From Glandiceps talaboti (Eukaryota; Hemichordata; Enteropneusta; Spengelidae): a stretch of DNA of 64,000 bases. Made by a program: the position numbers and the translations under genes. The notes under the pieces were generated by a model, which saw nothing but the letters and a program-made list of their open reading frames with translations, made no database searches and was not told the origin of the DNA. This document shows, one piece after another, positions 46,038 to 61,504 of this stretch. The stretch's first letter is position 1. Each line of letters begins with the position of its first letter. Location: positions 16,315,709 through 16,379,708 of the forward strand of contig NC_135565.1 in assembly GCF_964340395.1 (NCBI RefSeq), read 5' to 3'.

Positions 46038-46782
46038 AAATGTGATAGTGGTGTATGCGCTGAGGGAAACTGTTCGATGTACTAGTATAATTCTAAAAAC
46101 GTGTGTTGGTAAAGGTAAGCCAGACGTGATGTGAAGTCTACCAGCAGTGTGTTCTATCACCTTTCACGCAGATCGAGAGACGCTGCAGGGAGACAGCAAC
46201 TCCGAATCAATAGAGTGTCAAGCATCCTTAAGCTTTTCATATTTGTGATTACCCACTGAAGTGACTCAGTTCTAGCTTTGTAGAGTAGGAGAATTTCATG
46301 GAAATATCCGCCCTGTGGTTCTTTTTAATATTAAAAGGCAAAACAATATTACGTGCTTTCCGTGAAGGCACCCATAAAACTAATCTCACGTTCTTCAATG
46401 TATGTATGGAAAGTTTACTCACGAAGCAAATTACCGCGGGTTTGAATTTTTTTACGACCGAGTAAATATTGACAGTACCAATCATTTTAGTATTGTGGCA
46501 TGATGAATCACATTTGGCGTAGTGACTTGATTACCACAGTACATAGAAACAGGCATAGAACTATTTTATAAAAAACACGTACCCTTATAATTATATGTTA
46601 GTAATTCCGAGTACCTTAATTTGGCATGTTGATCGGAAATTAACAGATTGCCGTCAAAACATTACCGAGACTGAATTTCCATGTCAGTTTAGTATGTATA
46701 AACACATAATATCAATTATTAATTTTCTGGCGATTGCATTGACGATCAGATAGTTATAGCAAGTAAGTCCTACTTGTTATAA

Positions 46783-48000
<1,218 letters not shown>

Positions 48001-48059
48001 TCATGGAGGTTTATTACCTGTTAATTCCAAATTGAGCTTGGCGATCGTCACGACCGTCT

Positions 48060-48800
48060 ATCATGGTACTTCTAAAGTAGCACCAATCATGGAAACAAAA
48101 CAAAATGATTATCCAACCGTTTAAACGTTATCCATCACTCTCAAGAGTTCACGTTTACGAATTTACCGCCAAAGGTTTAAAATGTACATATTGGTTTTCA
48201 TGAAATTTTGCGATGAATTCTTACTTTATTTTAGACTATAGTCGTAAAATTAGAGTTTTTTTACATTAATATAAGGTAAGAAAATGGACTTGTAATGTAG
48301 CGTAGTCATGGTAATTAAAACAAAGTGATTACTCGCTTTTAAATGATGGCCATCACTCTAAAGCATTCAAGCGTACGAATCATGAGTTACGAATTTACCT
48401 CCAAAATGTTGCTGTTGTGTTTTTTTAATTCTGTTTTTAGAATTGTTTTGTTTTAGACTAAATTCACAGAACTAAATCGTTTTTATTAATCACAGTAAAG
48501 AAATATACTTTTAACGTGGTCTAATCACGAAAATATTGAACATCAACATTCTCTAATTACATTCGAGGCTACGATTTGACAAAGCGATACTTTGCTGAAA
48601 TAATTGCATTGTTCTCTTTCACCAATCTCGTTCAATCACTCGGTAACATTATATAATGGTGTATTCCAAATAATCTCTTCAGTACCGAAATCTTTCGCGC
48701 CAAAATGATGTGAACGTTCAATTTGTTTTCCCTGAAATATTTTTTCGATTGTTACTTTATTTTAGACCAGATTCATATAACTGGATAACTTTCATAAATG
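48060..48800 (+). repeat. Diverged tandem array of 230-300 bp units
   Basis: Three head-to-tail units. Units 1 and 2 share AGTCATGG/ATCATGG, AAAACAAAATGATTA / AAAACAAAGTGATTAC, CCATCACTCTMAAG, TTCA, TACGAAT, then TTTACCKCCAAA and TTTTAGACTA (motif cores at 48162-48240 and 48396-48462). Unit 3 keeps mainly TTTCGCGCCAAAATGATG ... CTTTATTTTAGACCAG (48690-48771). Spacing of cores is about 234 and 295 bases. Confidence 0.7.
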
Positions 48801-49130
48801 TAAGTTGAAATATCTATAAAAAAAAGTTATAACATTTGTTTAAAATATACAAAGAGGTGACAGTATTTATGACTAAGATTGTTGTACACGGATGTAGCTG
48901 TATGTAGCCATGATTAACAATCAACGAACTCTCAACTTGGAGAGAGTGATCATAAAAAGTAAATTTCATTTATTAACTAAATAACTCGGCTACTTGAGAC
49001 AAGTATCGGATGTGTTGGACAGGGTAAACATACTTTATCAACATAACTTATAACTTCCGTACTCAATACATTAAACTGTATAATACAGAATTGGTTAAAG
49101 TTACCCCTGTATTCACTTTATTGAGAAGGG

Positions 49131-49192
49131 TGTGGGGGTGGGGTGGGGGAGGGGAGTGGTGGTGGTAGTGGTGGTGGTGGTGGTGGTGGACA
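49131..49192. repeat. G-rich and (GGT)n simple repeat
   Basis: GTGGGGGTGGGGTGGGGGAG passes into about ten GGT units; the opposite strand reads as polyhistidine in one frame. Confidence 0.9.
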
Positions 49193-49949
49193 ACCCGCAT
49201 GGTGATAGCATAGAATGGAGTTCCTCTCAAATCTGTATCGTGCAACATTGCTTTATTGTCCAGTAGTTGAACTGCGTGGGCCCTTACAATAACGGCTTGC
49301 CACCCCTGCTTTGTGTACACGTTGAAGACTCTTTTTTAATCACGATATTTGGTTCAACATGGGAATTGTATAGTTTAAACCTTTTATCACAAAATGATGG
49401 GCAACTTTATCACGTAATGATCGACAACCCACTGAGAATGGTTGCATTCAATAGATACCTTTATCACTATCAATATGGCTAACGTTGCCAACTTTGGTTT
49501 TATCATCATGACCACAGTTAACCCATGGAGTGTTGTCGTGTGCTCGGGACGGAGGTCGATCTATATCGCCAGAACTATTATACCATTGAGAGTGAGTGTA
49601 CGGAATGACGAAGTCTGTTTTCTATCTACAGTGTACAAAGAGTGTCTTCCAACCACGTTCCTGAAATCTTGCTCGTAAACTGTGATAGGAAAAAAAATGA
49701 ACGCAATACACCTAATTCTCAAACCAAGTAAAGCTGTACCATAAATGTATATCTTTGCTTGAGGCGGCGCAGCGTTTTAAAGGCGAACAATCTGGCAATA
49801 TATAAAGCACGACGGTGCCATAAAAGAAACTAAATAACGTCACTAAACGACATCCTAAACGTGTAACCGTTCAAATCATGCGTTAGCTATTACCTGAATT
49901 CATAGCTCAGATAATGATAGAAATTCACAAAGTTAAGATAACGATTCAA

Positions 49950-50030
49950 GCATTTCGAAAATGTACAATCATGATCATGTCAACCATTATTTTGCTAAAT
50001 TCTTGCCTATTTCAGACCAAATCATAAAAC
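49950..50030 (+). repeat. Dispersed short repeat, diverged copy
   Basis: ATTTCGAAAATGTACAATC followed about 55 bases later by GCCTATTTCAGACCAAATC. This keeps the layout of the 48-kb array but is more eroded. Confidence 0.35.
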
Positions 50031-50146
50031 TAAATAGGTTCAACCTTAATGTGTAGAACAAGTATTAAAATGACATCATATATCTTTAAGATAGTAAAGA
50101 AGCTTTTGAACATTTATTATCATATCAGACTGAGACATCTAGAGAG

Positions 50147-50245
50147 AGACAGTGAGACAAAGGGACAGACAGACTGGGGCAGACAGACAGACAGACAGCA
50201 GAGCAGACAAACAACAGACAGACAGACAGACAGACAGAGCCAAAG
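50147..50245. repeat. Imperfect (CAGA)n microsatellite
   Basis: CAGA units interrupted by GGGG and AACA, tapering into AGAG-rich purine sequence to about 50380. Confidence 0.9.
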
Positions 50246-50649
50246 ATGGAGATAAATAGAGAAACAGAGTCGCAGACAAAGAGAAATAGGCAGAGAAAGG
50301 CACGGTCAGAGTGACAGACAGGGATGGAGAGAGGGACATACAAGGAATGGAGAGGAAGGGAGAACGAGAGAGGAGTGGCGTAGGCGTAAAATAATGGCAA
50401 CATCATTAGACACAGTGATTTAGCTAACTGATAATTTGAAAAATTGCTTTTAATCTTGTTTCATTTATATTTCAAATTGATATATCATTCATTCATTCTT
50501 CTTTATTACTAGGCTGATTGTTTTGAATTATTTCTACTAAAGGTATTTTCCGAAAGTCTTCCTGTTAATATTAATGACATTTAAGATGACAATCACAGAC
50601 GATAAGTTACAAAGATAAAGTTACTGAGTGAACAGAGAGAATGAGGCGG

Positions 50650-50754
<105 letters not shown>

Positions 50755-51694
50755 TTTCCAACAGAACTTAGTTCGAAAGTCATTAACCTCTCCAAAAGAA
50801 GGACATGCTCCATTCTCTATTGTAAAACAGAGACTAGTAAATGGAAATCTAAGTGAGATAGTGCTATGTCAAACTCACTAGGCAGAACACAGAAATGTTA
50901 TATGGGGGTTGACAACTTGATGGTCTGGCTGTGACGTCACTGCCATTGAATGGAGAATTAACTTGACATTTCTGTGCCCGGTTTAAAAGGGCCTTTGATA
51001 TTACAACATGATGTCAACTGGTAACCCTCGGTGCTAGCAGGCTTTTATAGAAATACATTAATGCACCATTCCTAATGGAAAGAAATTCCTTCAAACTGTC
51101 AAAGTACATTATGTAATAAGTGGACATTCAGATAGTAGAGTGATTGTGATTAGCTGTGTTGGCGCCTTAACTATTCGTCTATATCCATGCAGCAAATTAT
51201 ATATAAGTTTATGTAAGTAATTATTCATGACTTCCTTTCTATTTCCCGGTCACATAGTTGGTCTGTGAACGTTATACTGTTTGCATCCTCCCAGCAAAAA
51301 AATATTAGAACATATGTGTTATCTTTTGTACCAAAGTGACAAAATTCCTGTCGTGTGTATGAATTTCAAATTCGTTTTGAAGTGGAAACATGGCTATAAT
51401 TCTTAGGCCTAATAAAAAAAATTGCGTGGTTCCGGTTACACTCAATTTTAGAATAGGTGTGGTAGATAGATTTTTTATTTTATTTTATTAAATTTTTTTT
51501 TTCTGAGTGAGTGTCTAGTTCAGGTGTTCCGTCGTTTTCCAAATGGTCTCTGTGTTGTTTATTTCTTCCTATCAGATGTACAGCCATTTCATATTGGAAG
51601 AACAGTTTTCCGGAATCAAACAATTATTTTTAGGCCTTAGTTGTAGAATGTCGTCAAAGTTTAAGTTAAAAAGTGATTACACTGCATTTGTAGT

Positions 51695-51950
51695 TTGATA
51701 CTTTTCGCGCCAAAAATAATTCAGACACAATTCTTATCTTTTGTAAATTTATTGCAAACTGAACATTCAGTTCGGATTGAAAACATGGTGATAATTTCTC
51801 ATTCTCGATTGATGTCAATATTTATCTTTAACCATGACCATGTATATCGTCAAATATTAGTCGCCTGATTTTTTGCGCGTAAATCATTCACGAAAAAATG
51901 CTTATCTCAGGTAAATTTGTAGCCAACTTAAAAATTCATTTTGGGGTGAA
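51695..51950 (+). repeat. Dispersed short repeat, two further diverged copies
   Basis: CTTTTCGCGCCAAAAATAAT (near 51699) and TTTTTTGCGCGTAAATCATT (near 51869) are each followed by an ACACAATTCTTATCTTTTGT- or TGCTTATCTCAGGTAAATTT-type stretch and an AACATTCAGTT or AAAATTCATTTT end. They sit 170 bases apart, head to tail. Confidence 0.45.
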
Positions 51951-52130
51951 TCGAACAAATATTTCTGATATGTTGATTGCTGCCAAAATTCAGTAAGCGG
52001 CATCTTCTTTACTCTCGTCAATTTACTGGACTGATCCGTAACAAGATTTCTAGTTTCTTGAGTGAGCGTCCATGTCAAGTATACATGTTCATCATATTTG
52101 CTTACATGTCCATGAATCAAAGAGTTTATA

Positions 52131-54459
52131 TTTGGAAATAAAACCTAAACTAAATACGATTATTAGTAATGGCTAAATGTTTAAATAAGAGGAGAATTGC
52201 AACTCAGTATAAATATAATGTCCATAATTGACTGGTGTTTACCTTTCTTTGCAGACAAAAACAAATGATTAAGTCGTTAATTGAGCGATATTTGACTTTC
52301 ATTCAAATCCTATCCAAAAATAAATGTTGTTTAAAGTGACTACACTATGTTGTAATAACAACGCTAAGAAATGTAACAAAATAGTTGTTCGTAATTACCC
52401 ATTTCAAACACATAACTGAATTTGGTTAAACACTCTCAGTTACTTCATGTTTGCATTTAAATAGTTACCAAACTAAAACTAAAAACAAATAATGAACATT
52501 TACCAGTTTAGGAATTGTGGTGAGACACGTGTACTCTATGGTTCCACATATCAGTAATACTATATTTTAGTTGCAAAACCTATCCATCAGCTGTTACAGT
52601 GCAGAGAAAATAACATACATTAAACACAAGAAATGAAACCCAATTCAGCTTTTCGCGAAGGGGGTGCCAGGAATTCTTAACAATCGTTGTTAATTGGCAG
52701 AAAAGGTAGCAAATATGAGCCAAGTATAATTAAATATTGCTTGAGATTGTAATAGAAACATCACTGTATTAATCCAATTCTTATTGGATGTCCAACACGT
52801 CTTAGCATATCGGAAATTGTCGCCACAATTCATTCTAAATAATGCCTTTCTCGCGTCTGTGTAACGAATAGCAATGCTCACCAAATTATGGAATAAATTG
52901 CAGTGGTATAGCAACCTAGGGTCATGTGTTCCGATTCAATTCCGTAAATTAGAGTTTCTGAGTAAATCATATCCTTCCCCATTCTGTAAACCAACTCTTG
53001 CTTATTAAACGTATTAAGCTACTATTTTCAATACATCTAGGGCTAATTTAGACCAGCTTAGGTGCTCACTGAGGTGTTTTATTATATTCATCAGCGTGAT
53101 TTGATATTACTCGTATAAATTCACCGACATTAAATGTGACTCCTTGCTGACATTTGTGATGGCATTTTACAAGGAACGACATAGCCGTGTTAACACTTTT
53201 AGCTACTCGATCTCATCGACATTTTGATTTTGTTGAAATTATTTTTCTAAAGCCACAGTATGCGTTCTTACCTTTTTCTCTGACTTCAAAAACACGATCT
53301 CGACTTCAGATATTTGATCAGTTCTCCTCCAGCTGTATTTAATAAACCCAATCTCTACGAAGTTTTTTTTCAATTTCTTTCTTAAAGCAGTTCGTAAGCA
53401 GCAACATCTGTAGTTACACACTTTTTGCCGTCTGCAAAAACTGAACTCGCGTTTCAGATATTTTAATTATTTTTTTGGAGAACGGCTTCATTGATCAGTG
53501 CCTTGGAGACAATACAGTGTTTAAATATATTTTCAAACCAGTTTCCTTTCTTGTACAATATCATTCATCTATTTGAATAGAATGTAGATGATAATCTGAA
53601 TTTTTATCTTACAGCCAAAAAAAAGGATTTGCCAAACTTGTGGAACTCTATCATTAAGCTGGATGAATGTTTTTAATCATTTTGAACATAAAATGTATTT
53701 CACCAGAAATAGGAAATAGAGGTAGTACTTCAACACATACCAGTTGTGTTCACGTTTGTGAAAGTTACTAAGAATGTCAAAATGTCCACTCAGATCGCAT
53801 TACTGATGTAGATACTAGATATTGTACTATTAGTTAATTATTCATGTAAATTTGAGTCTTTCAAGTAATTTGTTTTGTGTCCACAAAGCACCAGCGGTTT
53901 GTTTCATTCAGAATAAAACCATTTACAGTTTCGTTTTGTTTCTTCTAGAAGCTAACACCTGTGCTTCGTTTTCATTTGAGTGGGTACATTATTACCGTAT
54001 AGAGTGGTACTAAGCTAAACCGATGCTTTCAAAAAAAGTTGGACGTTTGAAAACACTTGGATAGAACTGAAAATTATATTTCATAAATACAGATTCTTTG
54101 ATATTCTCCGTAAAAAAATGTATCGTGAGAAGCTCTTTTCATCAACTGATAAATGCCTAGCGTAAAATTCACACCTCCTAAAGCGTTAATGACCTCAGAA
54201 ATTCTAAAAATTTGTTTTTGAAATTGTTTAATTCGTCTAGACAGTACGTAATCAGCTCGTCAATGTAACCTATAGTATTGGATTTTTTTTGTAATTTACG
54301 CTAATGGGTGATACGCTGTATTAGTAAAATCTCAGGTGTGAAGATCAGGAAAGTTATGAGCGCTAGCTTCTACATAGATCGAATTCACGATTACATTAGA
54401 AATGTAAAAAGTCGAAGCACGTCTATTTGCCATAAAACAGAAGTCAGAATATAATTGTG
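52131..54459. other. Stretch without genes
   Basis: No exon or clear repeat. A weak echo of CTCGACTTCAGATATTT (53300) and CTCGCGTTTCAGATATTTT (53445) is the only internal similarity noted. Confidence 0.45.
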
Positions 54460-54715
54460 TTATTTCTTATAATAGTTGGCAAAAAAGACATACGAAATAA
54501 TTCATTCGGGTAGCATTTATTAATTCCCGAAGCATGTACTACCCTGTGGTTGGGAGGGGGGGGGGGGGTTACCATGTTGGGTTTTGCCAAAAGCCAGTCT
54601 CGTTATACATTTGGCTTATTTCTCATTATAGTTGGCAAAAAATGGAGAAAAATTGATACTTCATATCGGTAGTATTATTAATTCCTAAAGCCTACACTAC
54701 CCTTTGGGGTTCCAA
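54460..54715. repeat. Diverged direct duplication, about 155 bp period
   Basis: TTATTTCTTATAATAGTTGG then CAAAAAA ... GGTAGCATTTATTAATTCCC then ACTACCCTGTGG recurs as TTATTTCTCATTATAGTTGG then CAAAAAA ... GGTAGTATTATTAATTCCTA then ACTACCCTTTGG. A 14-base G run follows the first unit. Confidence 0.8.
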
Positions 54716-57700
54716 CCAATAATTTATGCATTTGTGCGACTACTGGTAGAAATGCTTCGTAGTATGCCCACGCTTGTAGATTTTTAGTGTATGAATACAT
54801 AACGTCAATCTGTGTTTGAAAGTACAAGGGTGTATTTGACGTAAATCGTTTTGTATTCCGGTTGATGAAGAACGAGTGATGTAGTCTGTCATTTCTCCTT
54901 TATCAACATACTGAAAATGTGTCATTTATCGGAAATCGTAATGCGCAAGTGCTTTAAATGGTTTTCTTGTTGTTTGTCAACTGTCTTGTTTGAAGAAATG
55001 GGTAAATTTTGCGCTAATGTCGTAAAATGGCCATAATGCCGTAAAAATTGCGATACTGTCGTAAAACATGGAGGCTTTGTTATCTACTCAAACCTAACAA
55101 TGCAGGGAGGCGAGAGAAAGTAACATAAGTGGGGGAAATCCAATTATTTATCAGTCCTCACTTTAATGTATATATGTAACGTGTGGCGGGAAAATGTTTA
55201 GTAAATTGACAAGTTGTAGGTTGTAATTTGTTAGGGTTTTAACAGCTGAGACCATTTCACAAAGTTCAAGTTTACACTGGTTCCAACGTTATCATTTCAT
55301 CCTGTCTTTTCTAACTAGACAGAAAAGAAATATTCAGTTGATAGCCAGACCTTTGTAAGACATAATTGACCAGCGATTTGAATGCTCATCCAATCAGATT
55401 GTTTGCGTGTTCCATAATAATAAAGCAAGGATGGGCATAAGAATCCAAAGTTACAGAACACATACTGTATACTGTCGCGCACGTGACGTCACTAAGATAA
55501 CGTCGTCTTCATTTTCGACACCAAACATATTTGCAACACACTCGAAAGAACTTTACGTTCCTTTATACCAAAGTGTTCCAAATAACAGTATTGTGTCCGC
55601 AATATCTACTTCGTCGATTGATTTTAAATGACCTCGACCGATATACGTGGTTGTCATGGTGACAACAATAAAGCAGATGATCGCGAAAACCTTCTTTATT
55701 TCATCCTTGTTTCATACGAGGCCAACGAAATCGTGACTTGCTAGTTCTGAAATAGTTGTAAAGATCAGAACATATTGAGCAAACATAATTGCCTAGTATA
55801 TAGATTTATGGCCATTTAATTCTGTCACCCCTTAGTCATATAATTCTAGACGCGAAGGATAGATTCGGGGACTGCATGAGCACTCGTTAACCAGACAGGG
55901 GCGTGCGTACATGAGAACTATCAGAGTAGAAAATGAAATGTTGTACAAGCAGCAAGGGTATCGCCATTATCGTGATCATGATGTGGATAACACAGCAAAT
56001 TTGTACAATTAACACCGTCTTTGGTGTCATAGGCGATCAGATCATTGATACTCATGCGATATCACCATTACATTCATAGACGTATGAGGGATAGTTTAGC
56101 TGAGTCATTGATATCAGCCGTCGAACCGATTATAGGTCGACATTTACATGCACGTGTACGTGAATAGCAGTAGTGATTTGTAATTCACACTTTTGACGTG
56201 TGAAAGTAAAGAACTGTACCGTTTCCTCTCCAGGCTACGGAACTAACACGTATGTTTGTGCTATGGTTGTTCGAATCACGAACGCAAACATAGATGCTCT
56301 TTGAGTCTGCTACCGACAACAAATTGAAACTATCAGTGCTGATCAATGCATGGTCCTACAACTTTCATTTTCTCATTTATGTATATACATGGAAACTTAG
56401 TTTTACTGATTTCTGTACATTTGATCAATTTTAAGTGCGAATTTTGATATGATTTCATTAATAAACATAAGCACTGTAATATCTGACAAAACGTGAACTG
56501 CGATAAAACACAAAGTTCCAAAAAAACGACAATTTGTTCAAAAAGTAATGGCGGGAAATCGTTGCTACCGAAAATAGACCTGAAAAGTTCGGATCGAAGA
56601 ACTAGCCTTGGACTTTGTCACGTTACAGTAAAACCTAGGCGTACATGCACTCAATTCTTTCGTACATACAGAGGACTTACGGCTCCAGGTCTGAAATAAG
56701 TTAGCGTACACGTGTGTGTGTGTGTGTGTGTATGTATTAGGTTACAATTGGTTCAACTTTACCGCCAGTTTCCTGTTAAAACATCAATACAGAATTCAGA
56801 CGATGTCTAAAGCTTCAGCTAATAGTGTTGCTTCCTGGTTCTGGCGGAAGTTGGCCTGATCGATAGAATTTGAGATTGGTCGTTAAAAGGATCTATTCTT
56901 TGTTGCTATTGACAAATTCCTAGTATTATCAATCACGACATGCATGGATTGTCTTCGCAATTTCCTGTCCACTATAGACAATACATTTCTTATAAAAACA
57001 TTCACATCGCTTGAAGGAGAAGAAAGAAATATTTTAAGTCAAAACATTTATTATTGTGGACATACTGTCAGGAAAATATTGAGTCTATGAATATTGAAGT
57101 AAGTTTTGTCCATTCAGGCATGTTTTGAACCTAGAGTAATAAAACAACCGAGAAAGGTGAAGGTAGGGTCGAAAACATTTTTAATTGGGGAATATATTAA
57201 AGGTGCACTAGCTAGTAGATCACTTTTGCACAGTGACCAAACAATCGACAACTTCACAAGAAGCTGTCAGGGTACTCTAAGATGTTGTCTTGTCAATACG
57301 GCGCCAGCGATGCACTGAATACATTTTTGCACGTTAACCAATTTTCAATTTTGATGTCCATTATTTTGAATTTCCGGTCCATACCATAAAATGATCATAT
57401 TACAACAAATTATCGTATATTCCGCAGTTGTGAAATGCGTATGGATAAGTGCACGATACCACTTAAGTGTAGAACAAAAATGTACGCCAGGAAATAAAGC
57501 AAACCGCTAAGCAAATCACGGCTATTTTTACAGCTACGGTACCTTTAATGGTCATTATAGTACTTTCAACAAAAAAAGTAATTAGGAGCTTGCTGTGACC
57601 TCGAGCAAACCACAACTTGTCAAATTCAATTGTGTTATGATTAATTTTTCCTCATGTCTGTTTCAATTCTTTTCATTTTATCTAACATCACAGGCAAAGG

Positions 57701-58010
57701 AAAAGGAGCTGACATCCGACAGTGGCTTGCATCGTTAATATAAATGTACAGTGCAGATGGTTTGAATTTCAACGAGATTTTGAGTTTACATTTTGGTTCT
57801 AGGATAATGTAATTAAGATGGCTAATCAACTGTGCATTATTCCACTTGTCTACTTAACATGTAATATACACAGTAGCTGCAGGGATAAACATGTATTCGG
57901 GGTAAACAAAAAACTAAATCTGAAACAGGTGTGCATTTGTAATGTGGTTTTAGCGAATACAAGATATCTCCTGATAATGTATACATCGGGGAAAGAAATA
58001 CCAACCTACT
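54716..58010. other. Stretch without genes
   Basis: Contains a short cluster of GTCGTAAAA-type words at 55015-55070 (three in 50 bases) and a (GT)n tract at 56710-56732. Open frames at 55407-55631 and 57106-57318 on the plus strand are unremarkable and unrecognised. Confidence 0.45.
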
Positions 58011-58013
58011 CAA

Positions 58014-58137
<124 letters not shown>

Positions 58138-58224
58138 TATTTTCAACGTAAGTTAGTTACAATGTCGTTATGGTTACTATTAAAATTACGAAATGCATAT
58201 CACGCCTGTTTACTGATAGTATAA

Positions 58225-58562
58225 GGGAGATAGAGACAACAGACAAACAGACAAACAGACATACATACATACATACATACATACATACATACAGAGATAC
58301 ATTTAGAAAGAGAGAGGCAAAGCGAAAGACGGACAGAGAGCTAGATTCAAACATGCGGATAGACAGGGACAGAATTAGAGTGAAAGAGGTAGTGAGACAA
58401 GCACACAGACAAAGGGATCGATAGAGACAAACAGCCTGATTAGATAGTCACACAGAAGTTGCATACATTGTGGACAAAACTTAGACAGGGAGACAAAAAT
58501 GGCAGCTCGAGACAGACAGACAGATAGATAGACAGAAAAACAGTCAGACAGACAGACAGACA
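58225..58562. repeat. CAAACAGA/CATA/CAGA short tandem tracts in purine-rich sequence
   Basis: CAGACAAA units lead into eight CATA units (58258-58291); after a purine-rich spacer, CAGA and ATAGATAG units recur at 58512-58562. Confidence 0.9.
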
Positions 58563-60990
58563 TGTGGAGGGAGAAGAAAACGAATGGAATGAACAAATGC
58601 GATGAAAGAAAGTGTAAAAGATAGCAAAGACCAATGGAAAGGATGAGAGATGAAAGTTGCAGAGACTTGATGAAGCATACACATTCCCTATGAGCTATCC
58701 AAAGTGTAAACGGATGATAGTTTAGAGAAATGTAGTAATTTATCATTTACACGCATGCATGTACATACAAACCATTAATCATAACATAAGGTCTAAAACT
58801 TTAATTCAACCCGAGCTAAGTCAACTGGCAGGGGGTATTATTTTCAAAAGAGAATACGAGCATCAATTATTCAAATTGATATGAAAAGCATTAATCAGAA
58901 GACTGGTCTCATACTTTGTAATCCGAGTAGACGTGCTAATAAGCAGTTTATATGTTGATTGTGTAAAACTAATATACACGTCTAGAAATATTATTATGCG
59001 GTCGATCAATCTCGATACATTACCTTCGATATAATTCACACATTACATTCCGCTTCAAGAAGAGAAAAAAAAGTGTCAACAAGTTTTAATAGCTGGCGTG
59101 AGCAAAGTGATAGACGAAATTGTAGAACCGTTGTCTGTCGTACAGTTTCATTGAGGTGAAACTACAGAAGGATTCTGATGTGTTAGGTACTGTTAACCAT
59201 AGCATGATTACTCGCACGATGGTTTAAAGTTTGGATATGTAGTTTATAAGTGCTAAGCTCACAAAGATGGTATCTATAGAGTAGTTATTCTAAGATTTGA
59301 TATAATACATCAAAGTTACCTTGTCGCCTGATTGCTGAGTACTGCCATTTGTAACATTTTTACGTCAGCTGGTCACGGAGCAACACGGAGAGAGAGAGAC
59401 GATCGTGGATTCTTGATAGGTGTCCGTATGAAAGAAGGAAAAGTGAACACGCAGTAGAAATGCGTGTATTCAAATAGGGTTAAAGTCCAACTAGAAGAAT
59501 CATGAGTCAGCGAGCGGAAACCCCGTTACTCGTCTGAAGAGCTCCCACGTCTACAGGTATTGCAACATTCTTGAAGATGACAAAACTTGAAATTTCTTTA
59601 ATTCGTGATGTGACTGAGCATGCGTCAGGAGACATACTTGAATTCAGGCGTAAAATAAATGACGTTGAGTTAACATAATCAATAAACTGCGATGGACAAC
59701 AACAGGGTAACACGACACGACAGGGCAGCCAGCCACGAAATCAATTTCTCAGAGATAAAAATGGAACCTCCCCCAAATTTCGTAAGACCAGTCGATATTG
59801 TGATTATTCTTCTAATCCAAGATAAATTTTAGATAAGGTGTCTGTAATTATCTGGTCGTTGATTGCGCCTTGACACTTTATTTCGCGATGCATCTAATTG
59901 AGGGAATTGATAACACGAATTATGCAAATACGGAACTCAGATTGACACATGCATCAAATGATTATGACAATTTTCTAGTTACCACTTCAACGCATCACAA
60001 GAAATGACAGTTGGAGGCTATTACCTAGCAACCAATGGGGAAAAATCATACAATTTCGATTCATTTATCACGCGATGCATTTTGTGTTTTGTACAATATG
60101 TCAAAACAGTTGTCCGAGTTAAAGCAATTTCCATGTTGACCTTAATGAAAAAGCATATTGACATAAAATACGACATGCCCAGAGTAAATTGAAGTCAAGT
60201 CAAGCACAGAAAGACTCGGCACTCGGCTTTTTGCTCTTGTTATTGCTTCAGGCTAAAAAAGCACATTGTCAGCTTATCCTGACACCTCAACTATTCATCG
60301 ATATGCGCAATAAATGTCTTCACTATTCAGTATTATCTCATGGCGGCAATCATTAGTTTATAATTTCCCCCTGGAAAGACCATTTCTAATGAATTTTAGT
60401 AATATTTATGACCGCCTACATACAGTGTCCTTCCAGTGTACTATTTATTTTACTGTAAACGCTTTCCAACAATTAGGTGTTCTGTATTAACACATCTCAG
60501 CTACGCCAACGCTCTAGCCAGACCGGACATACGTAGAAGAAATCGCTCTCAAATTTAAATGATTTTCTTTAGTAAATTAGATGCTCTGACAAAACTTATG
60601 ATGTTGATTCAAATATAATCTTCGTTTGTAAGTATCCGAACTAAAATCTTGGAATTTTAGCCTTACCGGACTTACACGGGCAAATCCGGTCTGAAATTAT
60701 ACATATTTATGAAAAAAAGAGACCGTCTGGCAACAATTTTGAGGCGATTCAGAACTAAAAGATAATAGGTATGCAATCGAATTTTTTAAAGAAAAGTAAT
60801 TTCACGGAAAAAAGAATATCGCGAGTACTGTATTGATCAATAAAGTTTCGGCTACATTTGGCCAAGCACTTCGCTCGTACAGGAGAGAGTTTATTCTAAA
60901 TAATCAAACAATACGTTATCTTTTATCAGCACGCATTGTCAACCTCAGAGAAGTATAATTGACAGCACCACAACACAAATTAAAGCAAGG
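58563..60990. other. Stretch without genes
   Basis: No exon, RNA gene or clear repeat supported. Confidence 0.45.
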
Positions 60991-61504
60991 TCATGTTATA
61001 ATTAAAACAAGTCATATTAATCATGCTAGACGATGCAAAAGATAATGCAGGAATCGAAGGATGGCTTGAACTAGGCCCTTGATATTACCATAAAGCGTTT
61101 TACCAATTTGATATATAATCACAATTATGCAAATTAGATCATTAAGTATGGAAATTCAGAAGGGAAATGACAACATGCAAAAACGTATTATTTGAAAGAC
61201 CAGTATATAATGCAGATGCACTTAAATGGTTAAGATGTAAAGATTGAGGAAATAAAGCTGACATGATAATCATGATTATTACAAGAAAGAAAATTGCTGA
61301 TTTTATCATCTGTCTGTAATTTGGTTGTTTGATTATGAAAATTGATTTTGAATTCCTAGTATGCCCGACGGTGATGATTAAACGCCTTGGGATCATGAAG
61401 TAGATGTACTCAAAGGTCATCGTCCGATTGCAACTTTATTCCAAGAAGGATAAACTTAATTCTTGCATTGTAGCTTGCCCAAACTACACCCCTCCCTGAA
61501 ACAC

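Noticed and set aside
45238-46134. Open frames of up to 253 codons on both strands
   Set aside because: They lie entirely over the CATA/CAGA array and its edges; the peptides are pure repeat translations.
49063-49320. Minus-strand frame with a polyhistidine stretch
   Set aside because: The histidines come from a GGT simple repeat and the remainder is unrecognised.
56260-56285. Possible tRNA B-box (GTTCGAATC)
   Set aside because: No matching A-box or cloverleaf stems could be found at suitable distance on either strand.
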